From positions 2,418,001 through 2,482,000 of the forward strand of contig OZ260100.1 in NCBI GenBank assembly GCA_965284565.1: a DNA stretch of 64,000 nucleotides. Reading direction: 5' to 3'. The notes below the pieces were generated by a model. That model made no database searches and was not told where the DNA came from. It saw only the letters and a program-made list of their open reading frames with translations. Positions 23,481-33,147 of the stretch are shown piece after piece. This stretch comes from BRH-c54 sp965284565 (GTDB lineage Bacteria; Bacteroidota; Bacteroidia; Flavobacteriales_E; Vicingaceae). Position numbers and translations under genes: made by a program. How positions within the stretch are numbered: position 1 is the first letter of the stretch; every line of letters starts with the position of its first letter.

Positions 23481-26405
23481 TTATCTTATCAATGTTAGTG
23501 TTCCTTTTTGGAAATATTCTTTCCCATCTATGCCTTCTGCTCTAATAATGAAATAATAAGTTCCATCAGCAGCATCTGCACCAGAAAGTGTTTTCCCATC
23601 CCACATGCCATTTACATTATCCCAAGAAAACATTTTTTGTCCCCATCTGTTATAAATTTCTCCTTCTACATGTTTTAAGTTTACACCATCAACTCTAAAA
23701 AAGTCATTACTTCCATCGCCATTAGGAGTGAAAATAGTTGGTATTAAAATACTTGATTCATCAAATACTTCTATTATAACAGTAGCAGTATCCCAACAAA
23801 CTCCATTAGTTACAATTAGTGTTGCGGTAAATGAACCTGGGTTGGTATAAGTATGAGTTGGTTCAAAGATAGTATCTGTAGAGCCGTTTCCAAAGTTCCA
23901 GAAATAATTAGTAGCACCAGTACTTCCATTTCCAAAGAATACATCTAATGGAGATGAACCTGTAACAGGTGTAGCATTAATTACAGCATCTACAAAATTA
24001 ACAGTTATAGTTACAGAATCCATTTCACTAGAACAAGAACCAATATTATTTGCATATATGGTAACACTTCCTCCACTTGCTGGAACATAAGCAAGAGGGC
24101 TTCCTGTTCCAATAATTATAGTGCCAGCAGCATCAGCGTACCATGTTACAGTTCCTGTACCTGTTGTATTTGCAGAAAGATTTAAGGTGTCGTTTAAGCA
24201 GATAGGATTAACAGGGTTTATGTTAATTGTATTTTGTGGATCAATTGTTATTTGTACAGAATCTACAGAAGGACAAGCATTTCCTGCAGAAGTTGTATTG
24301 TAATAAATAATGAAACTACCTACACCAGTCGCTTGTATATCTACTTCACCTGTGGCAGCATTTATAGTTCCCGTTGGAGATATGGTAAATGTACCTCCAG
24401 GAGTTCCTGTAATAGTTGGAATTGTATTAATGTCTACTTCACAAAATGTACTTGATGGATAATTAAATGAAGCATCATCATCATTATTAATTACAACTGA
24501 GTGAGTAAGTGTTTCTGTGCAAGGGGAGGCACCAACGGTATAGGTTATACTTACACTAGTACCTCCTAAACCTGAAGGGTCAAAATTATTTCCTGTTACA
24601 CCTGTACCTGAAAAAGTTCCTCCACTAGAGCCAGTTATTAATGTTGATAAATCTATAGGTGTAGCATTTTCACATATTGGACTTGGGTTGGTCCATGAAG
24701 GGTCAAATGCAGAAACATTTATAGTGTGTGTTTGAGTTTCTTGACAAGGAGCTGTTCCAACTGTATAAGTTACAGATTGAGAGCCTGAATTTGGGTCAAA
24801 CATATTACCTGTAACTCCTGTTCCACTCCAAGTACCACCAGTAGTACCAGTTATTAAGCTATTTAAATTAATATTACCGCCAGCAGCACAAATCGGAGAT
24901 GGGTTAGTCCAACTAGGATCGACATCTGGCAATACATTTATAGTATGTGTTTGAGTTTCTTGGCATGGAGCTGTTCCAACTGTATAGGTTACAGATTGAG
25001 AACCGGATGAAGGACTAAACGAAGTGCCTGTAACTCCTGTTCCTGACCAAGTACCACCAGTAGTACCAGTTATTAAGCTATTTAAATTAATATTACCGGC
25101 AGCAGCACAAATTGGTGATGGGTTAGTCCATGCAGGATTAACATCTGGAATTACTGTAATGGTTTGAGTAAGTGTTTGGGTACAAGGAGCTGAACCAACA
25201 GTATATGTAACACTTTGTGTTCCAGATGCAGGATTGAAACTTGTTCCTGAAACACCAGTACCACTCCAGGTACCACCAGTTGTACCAGTTATTAAACTAT
25301 TAAGATTAATAGAACCGGCAGCTGCACAAATAGGCGAAGGGTTAGTCCAAGCTGGATTTACAACAGGGTTTACTGTAACGGTTACAGATTGACAAGTAGT
25401 ATTATTACAAGTACCTTCTGCTCTAACAAAATAAGTTGTTGTTGTACCAGGAGATACAGTTATGGTAGATCCAGAACCTACCGAAGTACCTCCACAACTT
25501 CCTGAATACCATTGCCAACCAGCACCAGTACCAAGTGAACCACCATTTACTGTTAAATTAGTAGTTGATCCAACACATATTGGGTTTGGTGTTGCTGTCG
25601 CACTAGTTGGAGCAACGGAAGGATTACTGACAGTAACAGTAAAACATCTAGGAACACTTGTTCCGCAAAGGTTATTTGCAGTTACACAAATATTTCCAGT
25701 ACTTCCAGGTGTAGCAGTAATAGAGGTTGTTCCTTGACCAGAATTTATTGTCCATCCAGCAGGAACTGTCCATGTATATCCAGCAGCATTAGCTACTGGT
25801 GGTATAGTAAAAGTAGATGCAACACCAGTACAAACGTTTGCATTTCCCGTTATTGCTCCAGGTTGTGTTGCTGGGGTTGCTTGGTTGGAAGGGACATATG
25901 TCATTGTGAGAACAGCCCTATTTATACAAACACCTGCACCAGTACACATTTGAAAACTATTATTTCCACCATAATTATAGCTTGGCACACCACATGGAAA
26001 GGTTTGTCCTGTAGTGGCTGAAACTGCGCAAGGATTGTTAGAACAAGCACACCCTGAATTTCCTTCATTTACTGTAGGGAAAGCATTTCCATTAATGGTA
26101 GCAGTTAAACTTCCTCCTTGACATTCTGCAGAAAAATAACTAATAGCAATATTAGTTACAATGTTTCCTGGAGGTACAGGATCCACAAAATTCTGAGTTC
26201 CACATGCAGCAGTGTTTCCACACCAACTCGAAACAGTATTAAAACACCAATAATCAGCACCACAAACAGTGCATCCACCACATGCTTGAAACCCACCATA
26301 AGTAATAGTGGTTGTTGCTGTTTGAGCATTTAGATTGTTATTTTGAAAAGCATTTAGAAAAAATAAACAACTGAATATTAGAATTGAAAGTATTGATTTT
26401 TTCAT
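23481..26405 (-). CDS. Large secreted repeat protein with type IX (type B) sorting domain
   Basis: 974 residues. A signal peptide (about 1-28, ending near 'NLNAQ') is followed by a Cys-rich region (30-170), Ig-like repeats, four tandem repeats of about 73 residues beginning 'WTNPSPIC' (roughly 345-635), further Ig-like segments, one PKD domain ('FWNFGNGSTDTIFEPTHTY', about 835-855), and a C-terminal gliding-type domain ('IPTIFTPNGDGSNDFFRV' to 'YFQKGTLTLIR', about 890-974). That last domain directs export and surface attachment by the type IX system. The role is likely adhesion or surface coat. A terminator follows closely. The TMTC-like gene at 27083 lies upstream with a small secreted protein between. 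Confidence 0.85.
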   Translation of the reverse strand: MKKSILSILIFSCLFFLNAFQNNNLNAQTATTTITYGGFQACGGCTVCGADYWCFNTVSSWCGNTAACGTQNFVDPVPPGNIVTNIAISYFSAECQGGSLTATINGNAFPTVNEGNSGCACSNNPCAVSATTGQTFPCGVPSYNYGGNNSFQMCTGAGVCINRAVLTMTYVPSNQATPATQPGAITGNANVCTGVASTFTIPPVANAAGYTWTVPAGWTINSGQGTTSITATPGSTGNICVTANNLCGTSVPRCFTVTVSNPSVAPTSATATPNPICVGSTTNLTVNGGSLGTGAGWQWYSGSCGGTSVGSGSTITVSPGTTTTYFVRAEGTCNNTTCQSVTVTVNPVVNPAWTNPSPICAAAGSINLNSLITGTTGGTWSGTGVSGTSFNPASGTQSVTYTVGSAPCTQTLTQTITVIPDVNPAWTNPSPICAAAGNINLNSLITGTTGGTWSGTGVTGTSFSPSSGSQSVTYTVGTAPCQETQTHTINVLPDVDPSWTNPSPICAAGGNINLNSLITGTTGGTWSGTGVTGNMFDPNSGSQSVTYTVGTAPCQETQTHTINVSAFDPSWTNPSPICENATPIDLSTLITGSSGGTFSGTGVTGNNFDPSGLGGTSVSITYTVGASPCTETLTHSVVINNDDDASFNYPSSTFCEVDINTIPTITGTPGGTFTISPTGTINAATGEVDIQATGVGSFIIYYNTTSAGNACPSVDSVQITIDPQNTININPVNPICLNDTLNLSANTTGTGTVTWYADAAGTIIIGTGSPLAYVPASGGSVTIYANNIGSCSSEMDSVTITVNFVDAVINATPVTGSSPLDVFFGNGSTGATNYFWNFGNGSTDTIFEPTHTYTNPGSFTATLIVTNGVCWDTATVIIEVFDESSILIPTIFTPNGDGSNDFFRVDGVNLKHVEGEIYNRWGQKMFSWDNVNGMWDGKTLSGADAADGTYYFIIRAEGIDGKEYFQKGTLTLIR
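24495..25372 (-). repeat. Four tandem coding repeats of about 219 bp
   Basis: Inside the 974-residue protein gene the segment starting 'ggttagtcca' on the plus strand recurs at about 25341, 25119 and 24901, and in diverged form at about 24688. The period is about 219 bp, then 213 bp. The three left-to-right copies nearest the 5' end of the gene are highly similar in DNA, the fourth is diverged, which fits recent tandem duplication. Confidence 0.85.
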
Positions 26406-26430
26406 AGTTAAATAGTTTTATAGATAGTAG

Positions 26431-26928
26431 TTATTTTATCTTTTTTACTTTTATAGTTTTAAAAACATGTTTTTTAATTGTATTTTTTTCTGATTCATCA
26501 GGTGTATCAATAACTAATTTAGAAATGTTTTTGTCAGTTGAAGAACACGAACCTTCATAGTCTTTTCTAGCAGGAATACTTACCACAACTTTTTTTGAGT
26601 TTGGGGTTAATTGCCATTCAACATTAATAGCATAATCGTTAGTATTGATTAATTTTAGAAGAATTACTTTTTTGTCGTTGCAAACACTTTTCATTGTATA
26701 AAAAGTAACGCCTTCCAACATGTTTGTAAGCGGAGCAGGAGCAATAATTGTGTTGCCTGATGGTTCATCATGAGTGTGGGGATTGAACTTATTTACTGGC
26801 ATCCAAGATTCTCCATTAGGAGTGGCTGCAGTAGATGATTCATGGTCGTGGTTTTGAGAAAACCCTGTTAAGCTTGTTATTAGAATAGTAATTAGAACTA
26901 ATGAACGAAGTGTTTTGATATTTTTCAT
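26431..26928 (-). CDS. Small secreted protein of unknown function
   Basis: 165 residues with a signal peptide ending near 'LTGFSQ' (about residue 25). The mature N-terminus is rich in His and Pro ('QNHDHESS', 'KFNPHTHDEPSG'), then comes a beta-rich domain with two cysteines ('KSVCNDKK', 'YEGSCSSTDK') and a basic C-terminus ('KTIKVKKIK'). I do not recognise a family. It lies 25 bp upstream of the 974-residue T9SS-type gene on the same strand and may be co-transcribed. The His-rich start could bind metal; this is speculation. Confidence 0.7.
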   Translation of the reverse strand: MKNIKTLRSLVLITILITSLTGFSQNHDHESSTAATPNGESWMPVNKFNPHTHDEPSGNTIIAPAPLTNMLEGVTFYTMKSVCNDKKVILLKLINTNDYAINVEWQLTPNSKKVVVSIPARKDYEGSCSSTDKNISKLVIDTPDESEKNTIKKHVFKTIKVKKIK

Positions 26929-26972
26929 AATTTATTTAGATTAATGTTGTATATGTTTGATTATTAGTGAAA

Positions 26973-26980
26973 CAAATATA
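26973..26980 (-). promoter_or_regulatory. Candidate -7 element for the small secreted protein gene
   Basis: CAAATATA on the plus strand reads TATATTTG on the minus strand, a match to TAnnTTTG, 45 bases before the start at 26928. No clear -33 partner is visible, so support is modest. Confidence 0.3.
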
Positions 26981-27082
26981 AAAAGTTAATTGTAAATATA
27001 AAATTATATTTTATTGATTGTCATGACGTGTTTTGTTTTTAAATGGTTGCATATCAGCATATAATATTTTTTTTGATGTAAC

Positions 27083-29089
27083 TTAATGAATAGTTGAGTT
27101 TTTAGGCATAACTATTCTTGATTTTTCGGCATATTCTTTAGCTTTTTGTTCATTTCCTACTACTTTAAACACATTAGAAACATTTTGCAGTAATACATAA
27201 TCTAAAGGAGGAATTGCAGCTGCTTTCTCAAAATAATTTAATCCACTTAGGGTATCTTTGTCATACATATATGCATTACCAATATTTATGTATAGAGCAA
27301 CTTTTTCAGGGTAGATTTCTATGGCTTTTTTACTGCTTTCTATGGCTTTTTTGTAAGTTTGTTTTTGAAAATACAATTCGTATAGTTTTTGGTAAGCAGG
27401 TAAATATTCTATTTTCTTGCTAAGCATAGTTTCATACCAATAGATGGCAGAATCTGGTAAATTTCTTTTTTCATAACAATAGCCATAATTATATTGACCT
27501 TCAACGTTTTTAGGATTAAGTTCTATCACTTTTTTAAAAATAGGTTGAGCAGATTTTGCATCATTAAAAATATCTACATAAATGGTAGCAAGGTTGTTTT
27601 GTGTAGTGAAATCGTTTGGGTATTCTTTTAAACCTTCACTCATTAATTCGGTTGTTTTTTTAAAATGAGCCATTGCTTCTTTTATTAAGAAGTTTTTTGT
27701 TACTTCATTTTGTGTTAATGCAATTTCTTTAGAGAGTGCATTTGCTAGAATATAATTTAAATTACATGAGTTCTCAAAACTTTTAACATCATGCCTGAAT
27801 AAAGTTAATTCATTTTTCCATGCCGGATTTCTAGAAAAACTCTTGATTGAATATAGCGACAATAGAATTATACAAGAAGTTTTGAAATAAGAATTTAAGT
27901 ATTTAAAGTGTATTTCTTTATTGTAATATTCAATTTTAAATAGGGTTAAAATTAAATAACTTATGCTGATGCAAAATCCTAATGAAGCATAGTAAACAAA
28001 GCGCTCTCCTATTATTCCAACAACAGGGGTGAATAAATTGGTAAAAGGAAAAATACCTATTAAATAAATAAGTATTCCATAAGAAATAATTTTTTTCTGT
28101 GGTAGTTTTATTAATGCAAAAACAGTTAAAGAAACATGAAACAGCATTGAAATCCATACAATAATATTTGACCAATTTGCCATTGGTATTATATTGTATC
28201 CGTAGTATGAGGAAAGAGGATGTGGATATACAAACAGTTTTAAATAATAACCGACAGTATAAAAAGCAACAGGAATACGTTCCCAAAAATTATCTATATA
28301 AAATAATGGATTTTCAAAAAAAGCATAAGCTCTTAATTGTATTGATTCTTCTAATAGAAAGAATTTTAAAAATTTAAAAATTAAAAATGCAATAATAGGG
28401 GATAATGAAAATAGGATAAGTTTTTTTGGTTTAATAGTAGTGAAGAAATAAAGTGTAAGAGGTATTAGAATGAAAAATAATACCGCTGTTTTTTTACTTA
28501 ATATGGCTAATAGCAAAAAGACTATTCCAAAAAATATATTTGTTGCTTTTATATTTTCAACATTCTTTATAAAAAAATACAAAGCACTAATGCCAAATAA
28601 AAAAGAAAGCAATTCGTCTCTACTTTTTAAGTTGTTTACTACTTCTGTATGAATAGGGTGGACTATAAATAAAAATGTAATAAGGATTGGGAAAATTATA
28701 TTGTAATGTGTTAATAGTTTAATTAAAACAATGAAAAGCATTATACAACTTAATGTGTAAAAAAGTAAGTTTATAAAATGACTTATATGTGGGTTGATAC
28801 CAAAAAATTCATACTCAATGGCAAAGGTTGCTAGTACCACCGGTCTGTATTCAAAATTTTGTTGTCTTGATTCAATATAATGACTAGAAAAAATTTCAGG
28901 AATTCCTTTTATACCTTGTTGAACTCTTGGGTGTGGGGTTTTATCACTAGTAGCTGTAACATAATTATCATCTAATGCAAATTCATTTTTTAAACTGTTA
29001 CCGTATATCAAAAAACAAGTAAGACTTATAAAAATTATAATTGTTTTTAACTGCTTTTTAGTAAGAGTGTGCACTTGGTAAAGCTTCAT
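27083..29089 (-). CDS. TMTC-like membrane glycosyltransferase (GT-C type) with C-terminal TPR repeats, paralogue
   Basis: 668 residues, same plan as 9971-11956. After the first helix comes 'EFALDDNYV' with the paired Asp, then about eleven transmembrane helices containing 'HPIHTEVVNNLKSRDELLSF'; residues about 430-668 hold TPR repeats ('QNNLATIYVDIFNDAKSAQ', 'YNYGYCYEKRNLPDSAIYWY', 'YINIGNAYMYDKDTLSGLNY'). It lies between two giant T9SS-type proteins on the same strand, 62 bp downstream of the start region of the 1187-residue protein's end. Extracytoplasmic glycosylation of those exported Ig/PKD-type proteins is an attractive but untested role. The start 'MKLYQVHTLTKKQ' uses ATG. Confidence 0.8.
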   Translation of the reverse strand: MKLYQVHTLTKKQLKTIIIFISLTCFLIYGNSLKNEFALDDNYVTATSDKTPHPRVQQGIKGIPEIFSSHYIESRQQNFEYRPVVLATFAIEYEFFGINPHISHFINLLFYTLSCIMLFIVLIKLLTHYNIIFPILITFLFIVHPIHTEVVNNLKSRDELLSFLFGISALYFFIKNVENIKATNIFFGIVFLLLAILSKKTAVLFFILIPLTLYFFTTIKPKKLILFSLSPIIAFLIFKFLKFFLLEESIQLRAYAFFENPLFYIDNFWERIPVAFYTVGYYLKLFVYPHPLSSYYGYNIIPMANWSNIIVWISMLFHVSLTVFALIKLPQKKIISYGILIYLIGIFPFTNLFTPVVGIIGERFVYYASLGFCISISYLILTLFKIEYYNKEIHFKYLNSYFKTSCIILLSLYSIKSFSRNPAWKNELTLFRHDVKSFENSCNLNYILANALSKEIALTQNEVTKNFLIKEAMAHFKKTTELMSEGLKEYPNDFTTQNNLATIYVDIFNDAKSAQPIFKKVIELNPKNVEGQYNYGYCYEKRNLPDSAIYWYETMLSKKIEYLPAYQKLYELYFQKQTYKKAIESSKKAIEIYPEKVALYINIGNAYMYDKDTLSGLNYFEKAAAIPPLDYVLLQNVSNVFKVVGNEQKAKEYAEKSRIVMPKNSTIH

Positions 29090-29151
29090 GATTGTAAGTT
29101 ACGATATTGTTTGAAGCAAATTAAATACATTCTTAATCATTATCAAAATAA

Positions 29152-32100
29152 TTATTTAATTACAGAAACTCTGCCTGTAAAGTCATGCCATTCGCCAAAA
29201 ATGTCCCTTGCCTTTACTTTATAAACATAAACATCAGTTTTAACTAACTTTCCTTTGTAAACACCATTCCATTTAGGTTCTAATTCAATGCTGTTAAAAA
29301 CAATTTCTCCCCATCTGTCAAAAATTAATGTTTCTAGTTGAATAATTCCATAGCCTTTTATAGTGAAATAATCGTTAGTGTTATCACCATCAGGAGTAAA
29401 AGCATTGGGAATCCAAATAGCAAAAGTAGGTTTAATTTTTAGTGGTTTTTGAGTAGTGTCTTTACAGCCATAAATATTTTCTATGTAAAGTGTAACATAG
29501 TATAAACCAGAATCTGCGTACTCATGGATTGGATTTTGAACCATAGAAGTAGCTCCATCACCAAATTCCCATAACCATTGACTAGGAATAATAGAGTTGT
29601 CTGTAAAGGTAATTTCACTACTATATATGTCGGTGTCAATAGGGTCATAAGTAAAACTAGCTAAAGGTTTTGGATAAGAGGTTATCATATTAATAATAGA
29701 GTCTTTATTAACACAGCCCTGATCTGACGTAGCAGTTAAACTAATACCAAATGTAGCAACAGCAGCATGAGAAGGGTTGGTAAATGAAATATTAGTAGGA
29801 TTTTCTTGATTTGATGTGCCTGCATTTCCAAAATTCCAAAACCATGAAACAATATTTCCTGAGGTAATAGAAGAGTTATTAGTGAAATTAACTATTACAG
29901 GAGTACATCCTTCTGTTATATCTGCTGAAAAATCAATTTCAGGAAGAGGATGCACGGTAATAGGTTTTGTGATAGAGTCAATACAACCTTTGTCGGTAGT
30001 TACAATTAATTGTACTTGATAAACACCTTCGGAAGTGTAGGTGTGTATTGGGCTTTGTACAGCACTACCTGAATTATCGTCAAAATCCCAATTCCAAGCT
30101 ACATTACTACCTGAACTAATATTGGATTGGTCAATAAAGCGAGTAAAGTCATTCAAACAAACGGTAGTAGGAGAGAAGTCAACTACAGGTAATGGCCATA
30201 CATTAATGTTTTTAGTAACAGTATCAGTACATCCGTTATCAGAAGTTACAATTAACGTTACATCATAATCGCCATCATTAGCATAAAGCTCTGAAGGGTT
30301 TTGAATAGCTGAGTTGTTTCCATTATCAAAATCCCAGTTCCAATTAGTAATACTTCCGGAACTAACATTCGAGTTGTCCGTAAAGTCAATTGCTGTTCCA
30401 AAACATTCGTCATTAAATGTAAAGTCAGCAAAAGGAGAAGGGAAAATAGTAATTGTTTCAGTTGTCGTGTCAGTACAGCCTGCATTAGTTGTGATAATTA
30501 GTTGAATAGTATATGTTCCTGGATTGGCATAATTATAACTTGGGTTTTGAGTAATATCATCAGTAGTGTGGGTGATACCGTTAAAATCAAAGTCCCAACT
30601 CCATTGAGAAATAGTGCCTCCATTTCCGTTTGAAGTTGTGCTATTAAAGTTAGCTAAAGTATTTAAACAAACATCATTAGTAGTAAAAGCAGCAGTAGGA
30701 CTGGCATACACATTAACTGGAATGGTAATGGTGTGGATACAACCACTATCAGATGTTACTGTTAAACTTACATTGTAAGTCCCTGCATTAGCATAGGTAT
30801 AAGTAGGATTTTGTGCTGTGCTAGTTCCAACTCCATCATCAAAATCCCAAGTCCAATCGGTTATTGTTCCAGAGCTTATTATTGAAGAATCAATAAAAGT
30901 TGTTGTTTCTGAAAGACAAACGCTTGCCGCAGAAAAATTAGCAACAGGCAAAGGGTTAACATAAACAGTTTGAACTATAGAGTCTTTACAACCACCAGGA
31001 GTTTCTACGTGTAATTCAACATCGTAATTTCCTGCTGTTGGGTAGCCATGAGCAGGGTTTTGGTTGGTATTATCAACGGTGCCATTATTTTGAAAATCCC
31101 AACTCCAGTTAGAAATAACTCCTCCATTTGCATTAGATGTGTCTGTAAAGTTCATTAAAGTTCCATAACAGACATTATTAAATGTAAATCCAGCAGTTGG
31201 CCCGGCATTAACGTTTATAGTAACAGTAGATGTATCGGAACACCCATTTGTCCAAACTCTGAGTTCGGATGTATAAGTTCCTGGAGTAGTGTAAACATAT
31301 GGTGGTGGATTTTGAGTGGTATCATCAACCAAACCATCACCGTCAAAATCCCAAGCCCAATCAGAAATAGATGATGTTCCTACCACATAAGATTGGTCTG
31401 TAAATGTTACGCTTTCACCAACACATACGTTAATGGGAGACGCTGTAAAATCTGATACAGGATAATCTGTAGAACCATATATAGTTGTTGTAAGTGTTAC
31501 AGAACAACCAGAACCTGAAACGGGAGTTACTACAACACTATAATTACCCGGTGTAGCTGTTGTGATTGATTGAGTGGTTTGCCCTCCCGGACTCCATAAA
31601 TAGCTTGCAGCACCAGCAGGAGCTGTTAAAGTTACTGGTCCTCCTCCACAAACTACGGTATCAGATTCAATAATTTCTAAGGGAGCGCAATTAGCATCTA
31701 TATAACCATAACCATAGTGTCCACTCTGAGAGCAATCTCCAATAATGAATTCAATAGTAACATTTTGTCCAACGTAAGCATTAAGAGGAGCAAAAGTAGT
31801 TCTCCAAGGTAGGTAAAAACCTGCAGCATAAGGTAAAAAGTCAGGGTCTCCACCAGAATTTATAGGTCCAGAAATTACTTCATATTCACCACAAGCAATA
31901 GGGTTGTTGTTTTGGTCATACATATTTACTTTAAAAAAAGGTTTTTCACCAACAGTATGTCCTGAAGGATCTTCTAGTACTAATGCATAACTGTAAGTAA
32001 AAGATGTAGTTTGTGGAGTTACCATAAATGTTTGTCTCATACTAGCAGCTCTTGAGCCTGTTCCTGTATAATCTCCCAACATTACGGAACAACCACCACC

Positions 32101-32715
32101 ATTTGGATCTGTTGTAGGAATGCCAACTAATGGGTCTGTCCCTGGTACAGTGATAGTATGATGCCCACCAGGAGTGCTTGGTGTTATTCCAACCATTTCA
32201 TAAGGGTTGTTATTTACATTTCCATCAAATAAATCCCAACCAGTAAAATCGCAAGTTTCAAAATCAGCATTATTGCATGGATCCCCCGGACCTTTATCAT
32301 TTTGTTCGCCTTTCTTTTGATTAGATGTAGGTGTAAAAGTATAATCGTGAGATTTTTGAGTCTTTAAAGGTGGAGTATAGTTTTGGAAATCTAATAGAAC
32401 CTGATTAATAACTTGATTAACTATTACTTCGAAAGCTTGTTTTGTTTCTTCACTTACATTTTTTGCTGCATTAGAGAAAAGCGTTTTGTATTTGGAGTAA
32501 TTATCTAAGTAGTAATGACCTAAGTTGTGAAGTTCTGTTTCTGAAAGATTGGGGGAGCTTTGTAGTTTTTTATAAATGTGTTCTTTAAGTTTTATGTTAA
32601 GAAATTCTTCAGTAATATTTTGTTTGCTGTATTTGTTGTTTTGTTGAGCCTGAATGGAAAAATTACTTAATAAAAATAGTACAGGAAGAAGTAGTTTGAT
32701 TGCAGAATTTCTCAT
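29152..32715 (-). CDS. Giant secreted PKD-repeat protein with type IX (type B) sorting domain
   Basis: 1187 residues. Signal peptide at about 1-24 ('FSIQAQ'), a helical region (25-125), a beta-rich domain (about 140-350), a short Ig-like segment, then about eight consecutive PKD domains (about 420-1095). The PKD domains are recognised by motifs such as 'WAWDFDGDG', 'WSWDFQNNG', 'WTWDFDDGVG', 'WNWDFDNGN' and 'WLWEFGDGA', each followed by a T-Y/G-x-Y strand. The C-terminus ('IWIPNAFTPDGDNTNDYFTI' to 'FTGRVSVIK') is the gliding-type type IX sorting domain. A surface adhesin or matrix protein is the likely role. The gene stands alone upstream with a 432-bp AT-rich leader region. Confidence 0.85.
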   Translation of the reverse strand: MRNSAIKLLLPVLFLLSNFSIQAQQNNKYSKQNITEEFLNIKLKEHIYKKLQSSPNLSETELHNLGHYYLDNYSKYKTLFSNAAKNVSEETKQAFEVIVNQVINQVLLDFQNYTPPLKTQKSHDYTFTPTSNQKKGEQNDKGPGDPCNNADFETCDFTGWDLFDGNVNNNPYEMVGITPSTPGGHHTITVPGTDPLVGIPTTDPNGGGCSVMLGDYTGTGSRAASMRQTFMVTPQTTSFTYSYALVLEDPSGHTVGEKPFFKVNMYDQNNNPIACGEYEVISGPINSGGDPDFLPYAAGFYLPWRTTFAPLNAYVGQNVTIEFIIGDCSQSGHYGYGYIDANCAPLEIIESDTVVCGGGPVTLTAPAGAASYLWSPGGQTTQSITTATPGNYSVVVTPVSGSGCSVTLTTTIYGSTDYPVSDFTASPINVCVGESVTFTDQSYVVGTSSISDWAWDFDGDGLVDDTTQNPPPYVYTTPGTYTSELRVWTNGCSDTSTVTINVNAGPTAGFTFNNVCYGTLMNFTDTSNANGGVISNWSWDFQNNGTVDNTNQNPAHGYPTAGNYDVELHVETPGGCKDSIVQTVYVNPLPVANFSAASVCLSETTTFIDSSIISSGTITDWTWDFDDGVGTSTAQNPTYTYANAGTYNVSLTVTSDSGCIHTITIPVNVYASPTAAFTTNDVCLNTLANFNSTTSNGNGGTISQWSWDFDFNGITHTTDDITQNPSYNYANPGTYTIQLIITTNAGCTDTTTETITIFPSPFADFTFNDECFGTAIDFTDNSNVSSGSITNWNWDFDNGNNSAIQNPSELYANDGDYDVTLIVTSDNGCTDTVTKNINVWPLPVVDFSPTTVCLNDFTRFIDQSNISSGSNVAWNWDFDDNSGSAVQSPIHTYTSEGVYQVQLIVTTDKGCIDSITKPITVHPLPEIDFSADITEGCTPVIVNFTNNSSITSGNIVSWFWNFGNAGTSNQENPTNISFTNPSHAAVATFGISLTATSDQGCVNKDSIINMITSYPKPLASFTYDPIDTDIYSSEITFTDNSIIPSQWLWEFGDGATSMVQNPIHEYADSGLYYVTLYIENIYGCKDTTQKPLKIKPTFAIWIPNAFTPDGDNTNDYFTIKGYGIIQLETLIFDRWGEIVFNSIELEPKWNGVYKGKLVKTDVYVYKVKARDIFGEWHDFTGRVSVIK

Positions 32716-33147
32716 GGCAATTGTTGTTTTTGTTAGTTTTAAATATGGTGTATTGTATGGGACATGTTTTTAGATGAAATTTCTTAATTTACTGATTAAT
32801 TGGTATTTTTATTAGACAAATATAAATTAATAAAAACTTAAAATATGATTTATTTTTAATTATTATTTGTATTCTATCTTTATTTTAAATTAAATAAAGA
32901 TCTATTTTTCAATTAATTATATTTAATTATTATTATCTTTCAATGTAACTTTTTTGTTAAATTTTATACAAAAACTTAGTTTATAGACACATATTTTGTA
33001 TAAAGGTTGCCTTTAAGAATTTAATTAGCAATGACTTTTATCATAATTGGATAAAAAACAGGTGTTTTTTTAGCACAATTTTATAGTCATTATTTTAATC
33101 CTGAATATGTATTTTTACAGTTTTAAAATTAAATTTAGCACATACAT
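32716..33147. other. 432-bp AT-rich intergenic region between divergent genes
   Basis: This region separates the giant PKD gene (minus) from the FAH-family gene (plus). It is over 75% A+T by eye with long T and A tracts. One candidate -7 box for the minus-strand gene is CAAATATA at 32817-32824 (TATATTTG on the minus strand). I find no open frame of note, RNA fold or repeat in the rest. Confidence 0.5.

Noticed and set aside
25462..26333. Several open frames on the plus strand opposite the 974-residue secreted protein
   Set aside because: Shadows of the repeat-rich coding strand; compositions are those of antisense codons and no domain is visible.
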